Origin: Andeanibacterium fulvum
Lineage (GTDB): Bacteria > Pseudomonadota > Alphaproteobacteria > Sphingomonadales > Sphingomonadaceae
Length of the DNA stretch: 64,000 bases
NCBI RefSeq assembly: GCF_037154085.1
Contig: NZ_JBANRM010000001.1
Span: 62,001-126,000 of the forward strand
Direction: 5' to 3'
Below, piece by piece: positions 16,977-25,025 of the stretch (position 1 is its first letter; each line of letters begins with the position of its first letter). The notes beneath the pieces are model-generated. The model ran no database searches. It was not told the origin of the DNA and saw nothing but the letters and a program-made list of their open reading frames with translations. Position numbers and translations under genes: made by a program.

Positions 16977-17111
16977 ATGAGTTCCAGGGGGTTTGTTGCA
17001 GCACTGGCGGTGATCGTGTTGCTGGTGCTGGCCTTGGCCTGGTTCGACGGGGGCGAACAGCCGCTGCGTCAGATCAGCCAGCCCGTCGCCATGCCAGGAG
17101 ATTTCCGATGA
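16977..17111 (+). CDS. Small single-span membrane protein of unknown function
   Basis: The 44-residue frame starts at ATG 16977; an in-frame TTG two codons earlier lies nearer to GAGGA and may be the true start. It has one hydrophobic span (about residues 6-22: ALAVIVLLVLALAW) followed by a short polar tail. Its stop overlaps the start of the next gene as ATGA, which supports real translation and coupling. Codon use is like that of neighbouring genes. The function is unknown. Confidence 0.65.
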   Translation: MSSRGFVAALAVIVLLVLALAWFDGGEQPLRQISQPVAMPGDFR

Positions 17112-18943
17112 AGCGTGCCCTGCTGATCGGCGGTGCCGCGCTCGCGTTTACGTCTGGCATCGGGCTTGCCGCCCCGGAATCGCTGCTGCCCCCGGGCTTT
17201 GACCGGCAGACGCCGGCCCCGGCCGCGCGTCCTGTTGCGCCCGTCGCGGCGCCCACGGTGGTGTCGCCCCAGGCGCCTTCGGGCGGGAGCGTTTCCAGCC
17301 CGGTGATCCAGCCCCTGCCGGGCGTTCCGGCAGGCGAAGCCGGAACAGGCAGTTTGCCGTCCAATTTCCCCTCGATCGCCGAGATCGAGAAGATGAGCCC
17401 GGACGAGATCGACGAGCTTCTGGGCCTCAAGCCCAAATTCGACATTCCGCCCGGTGCGCGCCGCTCACTGCAGCGCGTCGGGGTGATTTCGCGCGATGAA
17501 GGCGGCTTTCCCGCCCGCGCCGTGGCCGGGCAGCCGGGTGCGCTGGTCCGTGCCGCGCTCAAGGGCACGAAGCATCCGCTCCTTTCGCGCTGGGGCCACA
17601 TACTGCTGCGCCGCACGCTGGCCAGTCGCCTCGATGCGCCGCAGGGAATGGACCCGGTGGAATTCGCCGCCCTGCGCGCTGCTGCGCTCAACCGCATGGG
17701 CGAAGGCTACGCAGCCCGCGCGCTGGTGCAGGATGTCGATTCGTCGAACTACAATTCGGCGCTCACCAATGCGGCATTCGATGCCTATCTCCTCACTGGC
17801 GATATCGTCGGCCTGTGTCCGGTCGCGCGGCTGAAGGGCGACATCCGCAAGGATGGCGAGTGGAAGATGGTTCAGGCCATCTGCCGTTCCTTCGCTGGAG
17901 ACGGCAGGCAGGGCGCACGTGAACTGGATCTCGCGCTGTCGCGCGGCACGGCGCCGCGCATCGATGTTCTGCTGGCCAAGCGCTATGCGGGCGCCGCTGC
18001 CGAAGGTGGCCAGGCAGTGAATATCGAGTGGGACGACGTCAAGGAACTGAACCCCTGGCGTTACTCGCTGGCCGTTACCCTTGGGGTCGAAGTGCCTTCC
18101 AGCCTGCGCAATGGCGCGGGCGCATGGTATGACCGGATGGGCGCCGTCTCGCCGGCCCTGCCGCTGGGCATTCGCGCGGATTCGGCTGACCGGGCAGCAG
18201 GAGAGGGCATTCTTTCCAGCGCTGCCCTGGTCGATCTCTATTCGCAGATATATTCGACGCCCGATGTCGGCGGCGACGCGGCACAGCGCGCCAGCCTGCT
18301 GCGGGAAGCCTATGTCGCGGGCGCTTCGGATGACCGGATGCAGGCCATGCGTGACCTGTGGGGCGGCGCCACGCCCGATTACGGCCGACTGGTGCTGACG
18401 GCCTATGCCGCGGCGCGCGTCAGCCCCAGCAAGGATCTGGAAGCCGATGCGCCGCTGCTGATCGCCTCCATGCTGGCGGCGGGGCTCGACCGGAACGCGA
18501 TGCGCTGGGCCTCGGTCGTCCCGCAGGGCAGCACGGGCTGGGCATTGCTTGTGCTGGCCCAGCCGCGCCGCGACGGCACGGTAAGCCAGTCGGCAGTCGA
18601 TTCCTTCTTCGATGACGACAGCAGCAGCGGCCAGCGCAAGTCGCAGTTCCTGCTGGCGGGCCTTGCTGGCCTCGACCGGCTCGACAGCGGCGATACGCGC
18701 AGCCTTGCCGGAACGCTGAAAGTCAATCTCACCCGCGAAAGCGCATGGAGCCGCATGATCACCCGCGCGGCGGAGGCGGACAATCCCGCGCTGGTCTCGA
18801 TGCTCGCCGGCCTCGGCATGCAGGGCGACAATTGGGAGATGATGACGGCGCGCCAGCTCTATTTCATCGTTCGCTCGCTCAACCGGGTCGGCCTTTCTGC
18901 CGAAGCGCGGATGATCGCGGCAGAGGCCGTCGCGCGGGGATAA
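17108..18943 (+). CDS. Large exported protein of unknown function
   Basis: This 611-residue protein begins with a cleavable-looking signal sequence (MKRALLIGGAALAFTSGIGLAA). A Pro/Ala-rich linker (to about residue 90) and a short acidic segment (SPDEIDELLGLKPKF) follow. The rest is a long alpha-helical Ala-rich region that may be a repeat solenoid of helix pairs. I see no catalytic motif. It is coupled to the preceding 44-residue membrane protein and directly followed by xerD. This could be an envelope or periplasmic scaffold; the function is unknown. Confidence 0.75.
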   Translation: MKRALLIGGAALAFTSGIGLAAPESLLPPGFDRQTPAPAARPVAPVAAPTVVSPQAPSGGSVSSPVIQPLPGVPAGEAGTGSLPSNFPSIAEIEKMSPDEIDELLGLKPKFDIPPGARRSLQRVGVISRDEGGFPARAVAGQPGALVRAALKGTKHPLLSRWGHILLRRTLASRLDAPQGMDPVEFAALRAAALNRMGEGYAARALVQDVDSSNYNSALTNAAFDAYLLTGDIVGLCPVARLKGDIRKDGEWKMVQAICRSFAGDGRQGARELDLALSRGTAPRIDVLLAKRYAGAAAEGGQAVNIEWDDVKELNPWRYSLAVTLGVEVPSSLRNGAGAWYDRMGAVSPALPLGIRADSADRAAGEGILSSAALVDLYSQIYSTPDVGGDAAQRASLLREAYVAGASDDRMQAMRDLWGGATPDYGRLVLTAYAAARVSPSKDLEADAPLLIASMLAAGLDRNAMRWASVVPQGSTGWALLVLAQPRRDGTVSQSAVDSFFDDDSSSGQRKSQFLLAGLAGLDRLDSGDTRSLAGTLKVNLTRESAWSRMITRAAEADNPALVSMLAGLGMQGDNWEMMTARQLYFIVRSLNRVGLSAEARMIAAEAVARG

Positions 18944-18977
18944 GGCCATCGCCGGCGCAATCGAATCCTTCCTCGCC

Positions 18978-19841
18978 ATGCTCGCGGCCGAGCGTGGCGC
19001 GGCGGCGAATACGCTGGCGGCCTATCGTCGGGACCTTGAGGGCGCCGAGGAATTGCTGGGGGACCTTGAGGGCGCTGACCGGGATGCTCTTGCCTCTCTC
19101 GGTGCGCGTTGGGCCTCGCTTGCCCCCGCCAGTGTCGCCCGGAAAAGCTCGGCATTGCGTCAGTTCTTCGGCTTCCTGCAGGACGAGGGGCTGAGGAAGG
19201 ACGATCCCTCCGCCGCCCTGCCTCGCCCGCCCGCGCGGCGACCCTTGCCGAAGATTCTCAGCCACGATGAAGTGGACCTGCTCTTCTCCCGCGCCGAGGA
19301 TGAGGCCGAGAGCGGGCGTCTGGAATCGGTGCGCCTGCTCACGCTGCTGGAACTGCTCTATGGCTCGGGCCTGCGCGCAACCGAGCTTGTTTCCCTGCCG
19401 CTTTCCGCCGTTCCGCGCGACGCGCCTTTCCTTACCGTCACCGGCAAAGGCGGGGTTTCGCGCATGGTGCCGGTGTCCAATCGCGCGCGGCAGGCGCTGT
19501 CCCGCTGGCTGGAAGTCCGCCAGGGGGAGGGGCGCTATCTCTTCCCCTCGCGGGCCAAGCATCTGAGCCGCATTCGCCTTTACCAGATGCTCAAGGAACT
19601 GGCGGTGCGGGCAGGGCTGGCGCCGGAAAAGATCAGCCCGCACGTGCTGCGGCATGCCTTTGCCACCCATCTGCTGGAGGGCGGGGCCGATCTGCGTGTG
19701 CTGCAGACCCTGCTGGGCCATGCCGATATCGCCACGACGCAAATTTACACCCATGTCGATGCCGCAAGGCTGGTCGCGCTGGTGAACGAACGACATCCTC
19801 TGGCCCGCGCCCCTCTTGCCCGAAAGCGTCAGGGCGACTAG
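18978..19841 (+). CDS. xerD: Tyrosine recombinase XerD
   Basis: XerD acts with XerC and FtsK at dif to resolve chromosome dimers. The protein has a SAM-like N-terminal core-binding domain and a C-terminal catalytic domain. The catalytic set is visible: Arg in GLRATELVSL, Lys in GKGG, HVLRHAFATH (HxxR), LGH, and Tyr in TTQIYTHVD. From the first ATG (18978) it is 287 residues. The frame upstream is open back to TGA 18912 and encodes an AIESFL segment expected in XerD. It contains no ATG, GTG or TTG, so translation may start at an unusual codon such as ATC 18948. Confidence 0.9.
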   Translation: MLAAERGAAANTLAAYRRDLEGAEELLGDLEGADRDALASLGARWASLAPASVARKSSALRQFFGFLQDEGLRKDDPSAALPRPPARRPLPKILSHDEVDLLFSRAEDEAESGRLESVRLLTLLELLYGSGLRATELVSLPLSAVPRDAPFLTVTGKGGVSRMVPVSNRARQALSRWLEVRQGEGRYLFPSRAKHLSRIRLYQMLKELAVRAGLAPEKISPHVLRHAFATHLLEGGADLRVLQTLLGHADIATTQIYTHVDAARLVALVNERHPLARAPLARKRQGD

Positions 19842-19851
19842 CGCAGGGCGC

Positions 19852-20793
19852 ATGATTTCCTATCTCGAATTCGAAAAGCCGGTCGCCGCGCTCGAAGCTC
19901 GCATTGCGGAACTGCGCGCCGCTTCCGAAGGTGACGAGGTCGATATATCGGCCGAGATCAAGCGGCTCGAGGCCAAGAGTGCGGAGTTGTTGGCAAGCAC
20001 CTATGCCGCACTTACGCCGTGGCAGAAGACGCAGGTGGCCCGCCATCCGATGCGGCCGCATTTCAAGGACTATATCGAGCAGATCTTCGACGATTTCGTG
20101 CCCTTGGGCGGGGATCGCTATTTCGGAGAGGATGAGGCGATCATTGGCGGATTCGCTACTCTGGATGGCCGCAAACTCATGCTGATCGGCCACGAAAAGG
20201 GCCACGATACGCAAAGCCGCATTCGTCACAATTTCGGCATGGGCAAGCCCGAAGGCTACCGCAAGGCAGTGCGCCTGATGGAAATGGCCAGCCGCTTCGG
20301 CCTGCCGGTGGTGACTTTGGTGGATACGTCCGGCGCGTTTCCGGGCATCGAAGCGGAAGAACGCGGACAGGCAGAAGCCATCGCCCGTTCGACCGAGGCG
20401 TGCCTTGCCCTGCAGACCCCGATGGTCGCGGCAATCGTGGGCGAGGGCGGTTCGGGCGGCGCGGTCGCGCTGGCCAGTGCCGAGCGCGTGCTGATGCTGG
20501 AACATGCGGTCTATTCGGTGATTTCGCCCGAAGGTTGCGCCTCGATCCTGTGGCGTACCGCCGAAAAGGCCCCGCAGGCTGCCGAAGCCATGAAGATGAC
20601 CGCGCAGGACCTGCTGGAACTGGGCGTGATCGATCGGATCGTGGAAGAACCGGTGGGCGGCGCCCATCGCGATCAGCGGGAAACCGCACTCGCTCTGGGG
20701 GCGGCAATTGCGCAGGAACTCGACGTTCTGAACAAGAAGAGCCCTGCTGCGCTGCGCAAGATGCGCGAAGATCGCTTCCTCAAGATCGGCTGA
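19852..20793 (+). CDS. accA: Acetyl-CoA carboxylase carboxyltransferase alpha subunit
   Basis: This is one half of the carboxyltransferase that makes malonyl-CoA for fatty acid synthesis; AccD is the partner. The 313-residue protein begins with the typical LEFEKPVAALEARIAEL coiled helix. It continues with RHPMRPHFKDYIE, the GHEKGHDTQSRIRHNFGM segment, DTSGAFPGIEAEERGQ and GEGGSGGAVAL oxyanion loops, and SPEGCASILW. ATG 19852 is the family start; a 12-residue extension upstream overlaps xerD. It starts 10 bases after xerD ends. Confidence 0.97.
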   Translation: MISYLEFEKPVAALEARIAELRAASEGDEVDISAEIKRLEAKSAELLASTYAALTPWQKTQVARHPMRPHFKDYIEQIFDDFVPLGGDRYFGEDEAIIGGFATLDGRKLMLIGHEKGHDTQSRIRHNFGMGKPEGYRKAVRLMEMASRFGLPVVTLVDTSGAFPGIEAEERGQAEAIARSTEACLALQTPMVAAIVGEGGSGGAVALASAERVLMLEHAVYSVISPEGCASILWRTAEKAPQAAEAMKMTAQDLLELGVIDRIVEEPVGGAHRDQRETALALGAAIAQELDVLNKKSPAALRKMREDRFLKIG

Positions 20794-20897
20794 TTTAGCG
20801 CACGTTTGCCCGGGCGCATGCTTGCATGGCGGCGCCCGGCAACGCACAATGCCTTCCGTGTTGGAGCGGCCATTCGAGCCGCACGGAGGAGCTTCCC

Positions 20898-22379
20898 ATG
20901 TCTGCATTCGCGAAAATCCGCGCCCGTTCCAGTGTTCTGGCCGGGGTGGCAAGCCTTGCCCTGACGGGCTGCATGGCCGGTGGGCCGATTGCGTCTACCG
21001 GCAGCCCGATCACCCAGACCGAATCCCAGCAGGGCGCGGACGCCCATCCGCAGATCGTCTCCGAATTCGGTGGATCAATGAGCGGTGCCCAGGCTGACTA
21101 TGTCGCTGGAATCGGCCAGAATATCGCCTTCCAGTCCGGCCTCGGCAATTCGCCCGGCTCCTTCAAGGTGACGCTGCTCAACTCCTCGGTGAACAATGCA
21201 TTCGCCATTCCGGGGGGCTATGTCTACGTCACGCGCCAGCTTGTGGCACTAATGAACAATGAGGCGGAACTGGCCGCTGTTCTGGGCCATGAAGTCGGCC
21301 ATGTCGCCGCTCGCCATTCGGCCAAGCGCCAGCAGACCGCGCAGCAGAATGCGCTGCTGGGGGCCATCGGGCAGATCCTGTCGGGCGTGTTGCTCGGCGA
21401 TTCGACGCTGGGCAAGCTGGGGCAGCAGATTTCCAGCACCGTGCCGGAACTCGCCACGCTGCGTTATTCGCGCGGGCAGGAACTGGAGGCTGACGGATTG
21501 GGCGTGCAGTATCTCGGCACTGCCGGTTACGACAAGCGCGCCATGTCTACCCTGCTGGCCAGCCTCGCGGCGCAGAATTCGCTCGATGCGCAATTGCAGG
21601 GGCGCGATGCCCGCATGCCGGAATGGGCTTCTACTCACCCCGATCCTGCCTCGCGCGTCCAGAATGCGCAGCAGCTGGCGGGCGCGGCCAATGGCGGAAC
21701 GACGAATCGGGATATGTTCCTCACTCGCATCGGCGGACTGGTCTATGGCGACGATCCGCATCAGGGCGTGATCGAGGGCAGCCAGTTCATTCATCCCGAT
21801 CTGCGCCTCAGCTTCGCCGCGCCGCAGGGCTATTACATGGTCAATGGCGCCGCAGCCGTATCGATCAACGGCAATAGCGGGCGCGCGCAGATGGCGGGCG
21901 GGTCTTATAGCGGCAATCTGGAAACCTATGTGCGGCAGGTGTTCCAGAAGCTGGGGGGTACCCAGCAGACCCTCGCTCCGCAGAACCTCCGGAAGACCAC
22001 GGTCAACGGCTTGCCGGCGATGGTCGGCACTGCGCGGGTGCAGAGCGGCGAAAGCCAGGTGGACGTGGTGGTCTATGCCTATGAATTTTCGGGCAGTCAG
22101 GCGTTCCACTTCGCCGCGATCGCGCCAGCCGGGCAGGCGGCGGTGTTCGATCCGATGTTCGCTTCGATGCGGCGGATCAGCGCGAGCGAAGCGGCTTCCG
22201 TCACTCCGCGGAAGGTCGAGGTGGTGACCGTAAGGAATGGCGACACCGTCGCCTCGCTGGCAAACCGCATGGCTTATACGGACGCCAGGGAAGCGCGCTT
22301 CCGGGTGTTGAACGGTTTGGCCTCCGGCGACACGCTCAAGGCCGGGCAAAAGATGAAGATCGTGGTGAAAGGCAGCTGA
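20898..22379 (+). CDS. M48 family metalloprotease, lipoprotein, with C-terminal LysM-like domain
   Basis: This is a predicted zinc protease of the BepA/LoiP type, for envelope or outer-membrane protein quality control. The 493-residue protein has a signal peptide ending in a lipobox (LTGC, about residue 17). The active site is HEVGH (His131, Glu132, His135), and the third ligand Glu lies in ELEADGLG (about residue 194). A second half with beta-rich repeats ends in a LysM-like NGDT...LNGLASGDTLKAGQ segment that may bind peptidoglycan. The start at 20898 has GGAGGA upstream. A terminator follows. Confidence 0.9.
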   Translation: MSAFAKIRARSSVLAGVASLALTGCMAGGPIASTGSPITQTESQQGADAHPQIVSEFGGSMSGAQADYVAGIGQNIAFQSGLGNSPGSFKVTLLNSSVNNAFAIPGGYVYVTRQLVALMNNEAELAAVLGHEVGHVAARHSAKRQQTAQQNALLGAIGQILSGVLLGDSTLGKLGQQISSTVPELATLRYSRGQELEADGLGVQYLGTAGYDKRAMSTLLASLAAQNSLDAQLQGRDARMPEWASTHPDPASRVQNAQQLAGAANGGTTNRDMFLTRIGGLVYGDDPHQGVIEGSQFIHPDLRLSFAAPQGYYMVNGAAAVSINGNSGRAQMAGGSYSGNLETYVRQVFQKLGGTQQTLAPQNLRKTTVNGLPAMVGTARVQSGESQVDVVVYAYEFSGSQAFHFAAIAPAGQAAVFDPMFASMRRISASEAASVTPRKVEVVTVRNGDTVASLANRMAYTDAREARFRVLNGLASGDTLKAGQKMKIVVKGS

Positions 22380-22427
22380 TTTCAGCCGTTTCCGGTTCGC
22401 CAAGCACTACGTGAGGCGGGCAAATGA

Positions 22428-22457
22428 AAAGGGCGGCAGGTTTCCCTGCCGCCCTTT
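22428..22457. terminator. Bidirectional intrinsic terminator
   Basis: A perfect 13-base stem, AAAGGGCGGCAGG / CCTGCCGCCCTTT, with a TTTC loop lies between the convergent M48 protease gene and the Flp pilin gene. Read on the minus strand it is followed by a T-run, so it chiefly serves the pilin transcript. Confidence 0.85.
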
Positions 22458-22483
22458 CCTGATTGGTCTGACGACCCAGGCGA

Positions 22484-22651
22484 TTATTCGCCGGCCATCT
22501 TGGTCTTGACGTCGGTGAACGTCGTGCTCAGCTGGTTGCCCAGCGAACCCATGGCAGTCACGGCGGCAACGGCGATAAGTGCGGCGATCAGGCCGTATTC
22601 GATTGCGGTGGCGCCGGCTTCGTCGCGCAGCAGCTTGTTGATGAACTTCAT
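22484..22651 (-). CDS. Flp-type pilin subunit
   Basis: This 55-residue prepilin of the type IVb (Tad) family has a short basic leader, then the processing motif Gly-ATAIEYG (Gly followed by xxxxEY). A hydrophobic helix LIAALIAVAAVTAM and a polar tail follow. An AGGAG ribosome site lies before the ATG. Such pilins are cleaved by a CpaA/TadV prepilin peptidase and assembled by the Tad secretion system. No other tad gene is nearby, so assembly genes must lie elsewhere. A second, divergent copy follows upstream. Confidence 0.9.
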   Translation of the reverse strand: MKFINKLLRDEAGATAIEYGLIAALIAVAAVTAMGSLGNQLSTTFTDVKTKMAGE

Positions 22652-22755
22652 GGCTAGTCTCCTGGTTCAGTCTTCGAGCCCGGGCCAACCCCACATGACT
22701 GGTTCGGGCAGATTTTGTCTACGTGGCAAAGGTTGAAAAAGAGCTAATCCCTAGT

Positions 22756-22944
22756 TTAAGAGCCCCCCATTGCGGTGGTGGCCGTCTGGCTGATTTTGCC
22801 CCACAAGCCTCCGTTACCGTTACCGACGCCTTGCATGGCGCCGACAATCGCAATGACAATCAGTGACACGATCAGTCCATATTCGACGGCGGTAGCCCCC
22901 CTGGCATCAGCCAGGATTTCCTTGATCAGAATTGATCTGTTCAT
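22756..22944 (-). CDS. Second Flp-type pilin subunit
   Basis: This 62-residue prepilin has the leader MNRSILIKEILADARG, processing motif ATAVEYG, and a hydrophobic helix LIVSLIVIAIVGAM. The tail is Gly/Asn-rich (GVGNGNGG) and differs from that of the 22484 pilin. The two genes lie in tandem on the minus strand, 104 bases apart, but their mature tails are not alike. They could be a major and a minor pilin. The upstream region overlaps the leader of mutT on the other strand. Confidence 0.9.
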   Translation of the reverse strand: MNRSILIKEILADARGATAVEYGLIVSLIVIAIVGAMQGVGNGNGGLWGKISQTATTAMGGS

Positions 22945-23015
22945 TTCAGGTTACCCCCGTCCAATTCGGACTGACCATGCTGTTTTCGCAGAACAGTCCT
23001 AACGAAAGGTTTCCA

Positions 23016-23456
23016 GTGAGAGTGGTTCTGCAAAAAAATCCGACATTGATGCTCGTGGTGGCTGCCGCCATCGCGGGCGAGGGGGGGCGTGTGCTGATGC
23101 ACAGGCGCCCGCCGCACAAGCATCATGGGGGCTTGTGGGAGTTTCCCGGCGGGAAGGTGGAGCCTAGTGAAACCCCTGAAAATGCGCTGATTCGAGAGAT
23201 CGAGGAGGAGCTGGGGCTGCTTCTGGACCCGGCAGGGATCAGTCCTGCGGGATTTGCCGAATCCGTGCCCGACGGAACGAATCCGGCGATTGTCATCCTT
23301 CTTTACACTGCCGACATTTGGGCGGGGGAGCCCTTTGCCCACGAAGGCGGAGGCTGGGGCTGGTTCACGATCGAAGAGGCAAGGGCGCTCGAGAAGCCGC
23401 CCTTGGACGTGGTTTTGCTGGAAGGATTGAACAAATTGAAAAAAGGCATCGGATAG
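23016..23456 (+). CDS. mutT: 8-oxo-dGTP diphosphatase MutT
   Basis: This Nudix hydrolase removes oxidised dGTP from the pool and prevents A:T to C:G changes. The Nudix box is complete: GGKVEPSE, then REIEEELGL. HRRPPHKHHGGLWEFPGG precedes it, typical of MutT. The start GTG at 23016 lies six bases after AAAGG and gives 146 residues; ATG 23049 would give 135. A longer in-frame extension upstream overlaps the pilin promoter and is unlikely. Confidence 0.88.
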   Translation: MRVVLQKNPTLMLVVAAAIAGEGGRVLMHRRPPHKHHGGLWEFPGGKVEPSETPENALIREIEEELGLLLDPAGISPAGFAESVPDGTNPAIVILLYTADIWAGEPFAHEGGGWGWFTIEEARALEKPPLDVVLLEGLNKLKKGIG

Positions 23457-23501
23457 GGATTGCCAAGCAGGAACCATCCCCCTATTGGGCGCCCTCCAAG
23501 C

Positions 23502-23578
23502 GCGCCCGTAGCTCAGCTGGATAGAGCATCAGACTACGAATCTGAGGGTCGGACGTTCGAATCGTTCCGGGCGCGCCA
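23502..23578 (+). tRNA. tRNA-Arg (anticodon ACG)
   Basis: A complete 77-base cloverleaf: acceptor GCGCCCG pairs with CGGGCGC, D-arm GCTC/GAGC, anticodon stem TCAGA/TCTGA with loop CTACGAA (anticodon ACG), and T-arm GGACG TTCGAAT CGTTC. The 3' end GCCA is encoded. Confidence 0.97.
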
Positions 23579-23585
23579 ACAAACT

Positions 23586-23623
23586 AAAGGGCCATCCCTG
23601 CGAAGGGGTGGCCCTTTGTTTTT
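23586..23623 (+). terminator. Intrinsic terminator of the tRNA-Arg gene
   Basis: A stem AAAGGGCCATCCC pairs with GGGGTGGCCCTTT and is followed by GTTTTT. It lies eight bases after the tRNA. Confidence 0.88.
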
Positions 23624-23778
23624 GCCTGTCGGTCTTTGCCCAAGGCGGCGCCTTTGGCGCGATGCGCGACAGCGCGTTTCCCCGCACATCCCGCACGTTT
23701 CCCCGCCTCCCTTGGAACGTCAGGCTGCGCCAGCCCGTTTTTCCAACTCCCATTGCCTTTGCGATACGGAGGACAAGA

Positions 23779-24270
23779 ATGGCTTCCCGCACCGATATCT
23801 TCGAACGCCTCAAGCAGGATCACGATCTTCACCGCGATCTCCTGGATCGGCTTGAGCACACTCATGGTGAAAGCGCGGAACGCTCCCAATTGTTCGAACG
23901 TCTCACTTTCGAGCTGAAGGGCCATGCGGCGGCGGAGGAGCAGGCGCTCTATTCCACCATGATGCGCAAGCCCGAGACGACAGATGAGACGCGCCATTCG
24001 GTTGCCGAGCATCACGAGATCGAAGAGGCGCTCAACGATATCGCCGCCACGGACATGGCGAGCGGCGCTTGGCTGGTGAAATTCCGCCAGCTCAAGCACG
24101 ATTACCTCCATCATATCGACGAAGAGGAAGAGGAGCATTTCCCCGACTTCGCCGAACACCTCACCAAGGAAGACGAGATATTCATGAAGCGCATCTTCGA
24201 GCGCCGGAAGGCGGCGGAGACGGCCGAGGCGGAAGTGACGCCGGAACGCAAGGAAGACGCCAAGGAGTAG
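23779..24270 (+). CDS. Hemerythrin HHE-domain protein
   Basis: This 163-residue, highly charged four-helix protein has the His/Glu pattern of diiron hemerythrin-like domains. His residues appear in DHDLHRDLLDRLEHT, KGHAAAEEQALY, EHHEIEEAL and KHDYLHHIDEEEEEHF. The family binds a non-heme diiron centre and is associated with oxygen, nitric-oxide or stress sensing; the role here is unknown. ATG 23779 with GGAGG upstream is clear. The C-terminus is an acidic and basic tail. Confidence 0.88.
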   Translation: MASRTDIFERLKQDHDLHRDLLDRLEHTHGESAERSQLFERLTFELKGHAAAEEQALYSTMMRKPETTDETRHSVAEHHEIEEALNDIAATDMASGAWLVKFRQLKHDYLHHIDEEEEEHFPDFAEHLTKEDEIFMKRIFERRKAAETAEAEVTPERKEDAKE

Positions 24271-24368
24271 GCCCCTGACCATGCGGGCACTTGGCTTAGC
24301 GCTTCCAGACCTCTAACGGACCTGCCATGGCGCCGCCTTGAGAGGCGGGCGTGGCAGGACAGAAAAGC

Positions 24369-24944
24369 ATGAGCACCAAAATCCCCGTGCCCGAAGAGGT
24401 GCAGGAAGCCATCCGCACCCTGATCCGCTGGGCAGGCGACGATCCAACCCGCGAGGGCCTCGTCGACACGCCCAAGCGTGTAGCCCGCGCGTGGAAGGAA
24501 TATTGCGAAGGCTATAGCGACGATCCCGGCATCCACCTCTCTCGGGTGTTCGAGGAGGTCGGGGGCTATGACGAGATCGTGCTGCTGAAGGATATCCCGT
24601 TCCAGTCGCATTGCGAGCATCATATGGCCCCGATTATCGGCAAGGCGGCCATCGCCTATCTGCCGACGGATCATGTGGTGGGCATCTCCAAGCTGGCCCG
24701 CGTGCTGCATGGCTATGCGCGGCGCCTGCAGGTGCAGGAACGCCTGACTGCCGAAGTGGCCGACTGCATCGAGCGCCACTTGAAGCCGCGCGGCGTTGCC
24801 GTGGTGATCGAGGCGAGCCATTCCTGCATGACCGCGCGCGGCGTGCGCACGCCCGGCGTGGGCATGGTGACGAGCCGGGTGACCGGCGTGTTCCGCAAGG
24901 ATCACCGCAGCCGCGAGGAAGTGCTCAAGCTGATGGGTTATTGA
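24369..24944 (+). CDS. folE: GTP cyclohydrolase I (type IA)
   Basis: The enzyme converts GTP to dihydroneopterin triphosphate, the first step of folate (and queuosine) synthesis. The 191-residue protein has the DPTREGLVDTPKRVARAW region, the zinc site in HCEHH (Cys82, His85) with the later SHSCMTARGV cysteine, and the KLARVLHGYARRLQVQERL segment. ATG 24369 with AGGACAG upstream is chosen; GTG 24351 is in frame and also possible. An intrinsic terminator follows. Confidence 0.96.
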   Translation: MSTKIPVPEEVQEAIRTLIRWAGDDPTREGLVDTPKRVARAWKEYCEGYSDDPGIHLSRVFEEVGGYDEIVLLKDIPFQSHCEHHMAPIIGKAAIAYLPTDHVVGISKLARVLHGYARRLQVQERLTAEVADCIERHLKPRGVAVVIEASHSCMTARGVRTPGVGMVTSRVTGVFRKDHRSREEVLKLMGY

Positions 24945-24972
24945 CCCGTCTCAGGGCCAACGCCGTCCAACA

Positions 24973-25002
24973 AAAAAGCCCGCCATCTCAGGCGGGCTTT
25001 TT
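24973..25002. terminator. Bidirectional intrinsic terminator
   Basis: Stem AAAAAGCCCGCC / GGCGGGCTTTTT with a 6-base loop. It lies between the convergent folE and peroxiredoxin genes and has A- and T-runs on both sides. Confidence 0.92.
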
Positions 25003-25025
25003 CTTTGCCGGTCGATGGTCGCCGG

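Noticed and set aside
18978..19841. Phage or integron integrase
   Set aside because: The length, the xerD-accA context and a complete XerD catalytic set without a nearby attachment site favour the housekeeping recombinase.
23502..23778. Prophage or island insertion at tRNA-Arg
   Set aside because: A terminator and the hemerythrin-like gene follow directly; no integrase gene or duplicated tRNA 3' end is seen.
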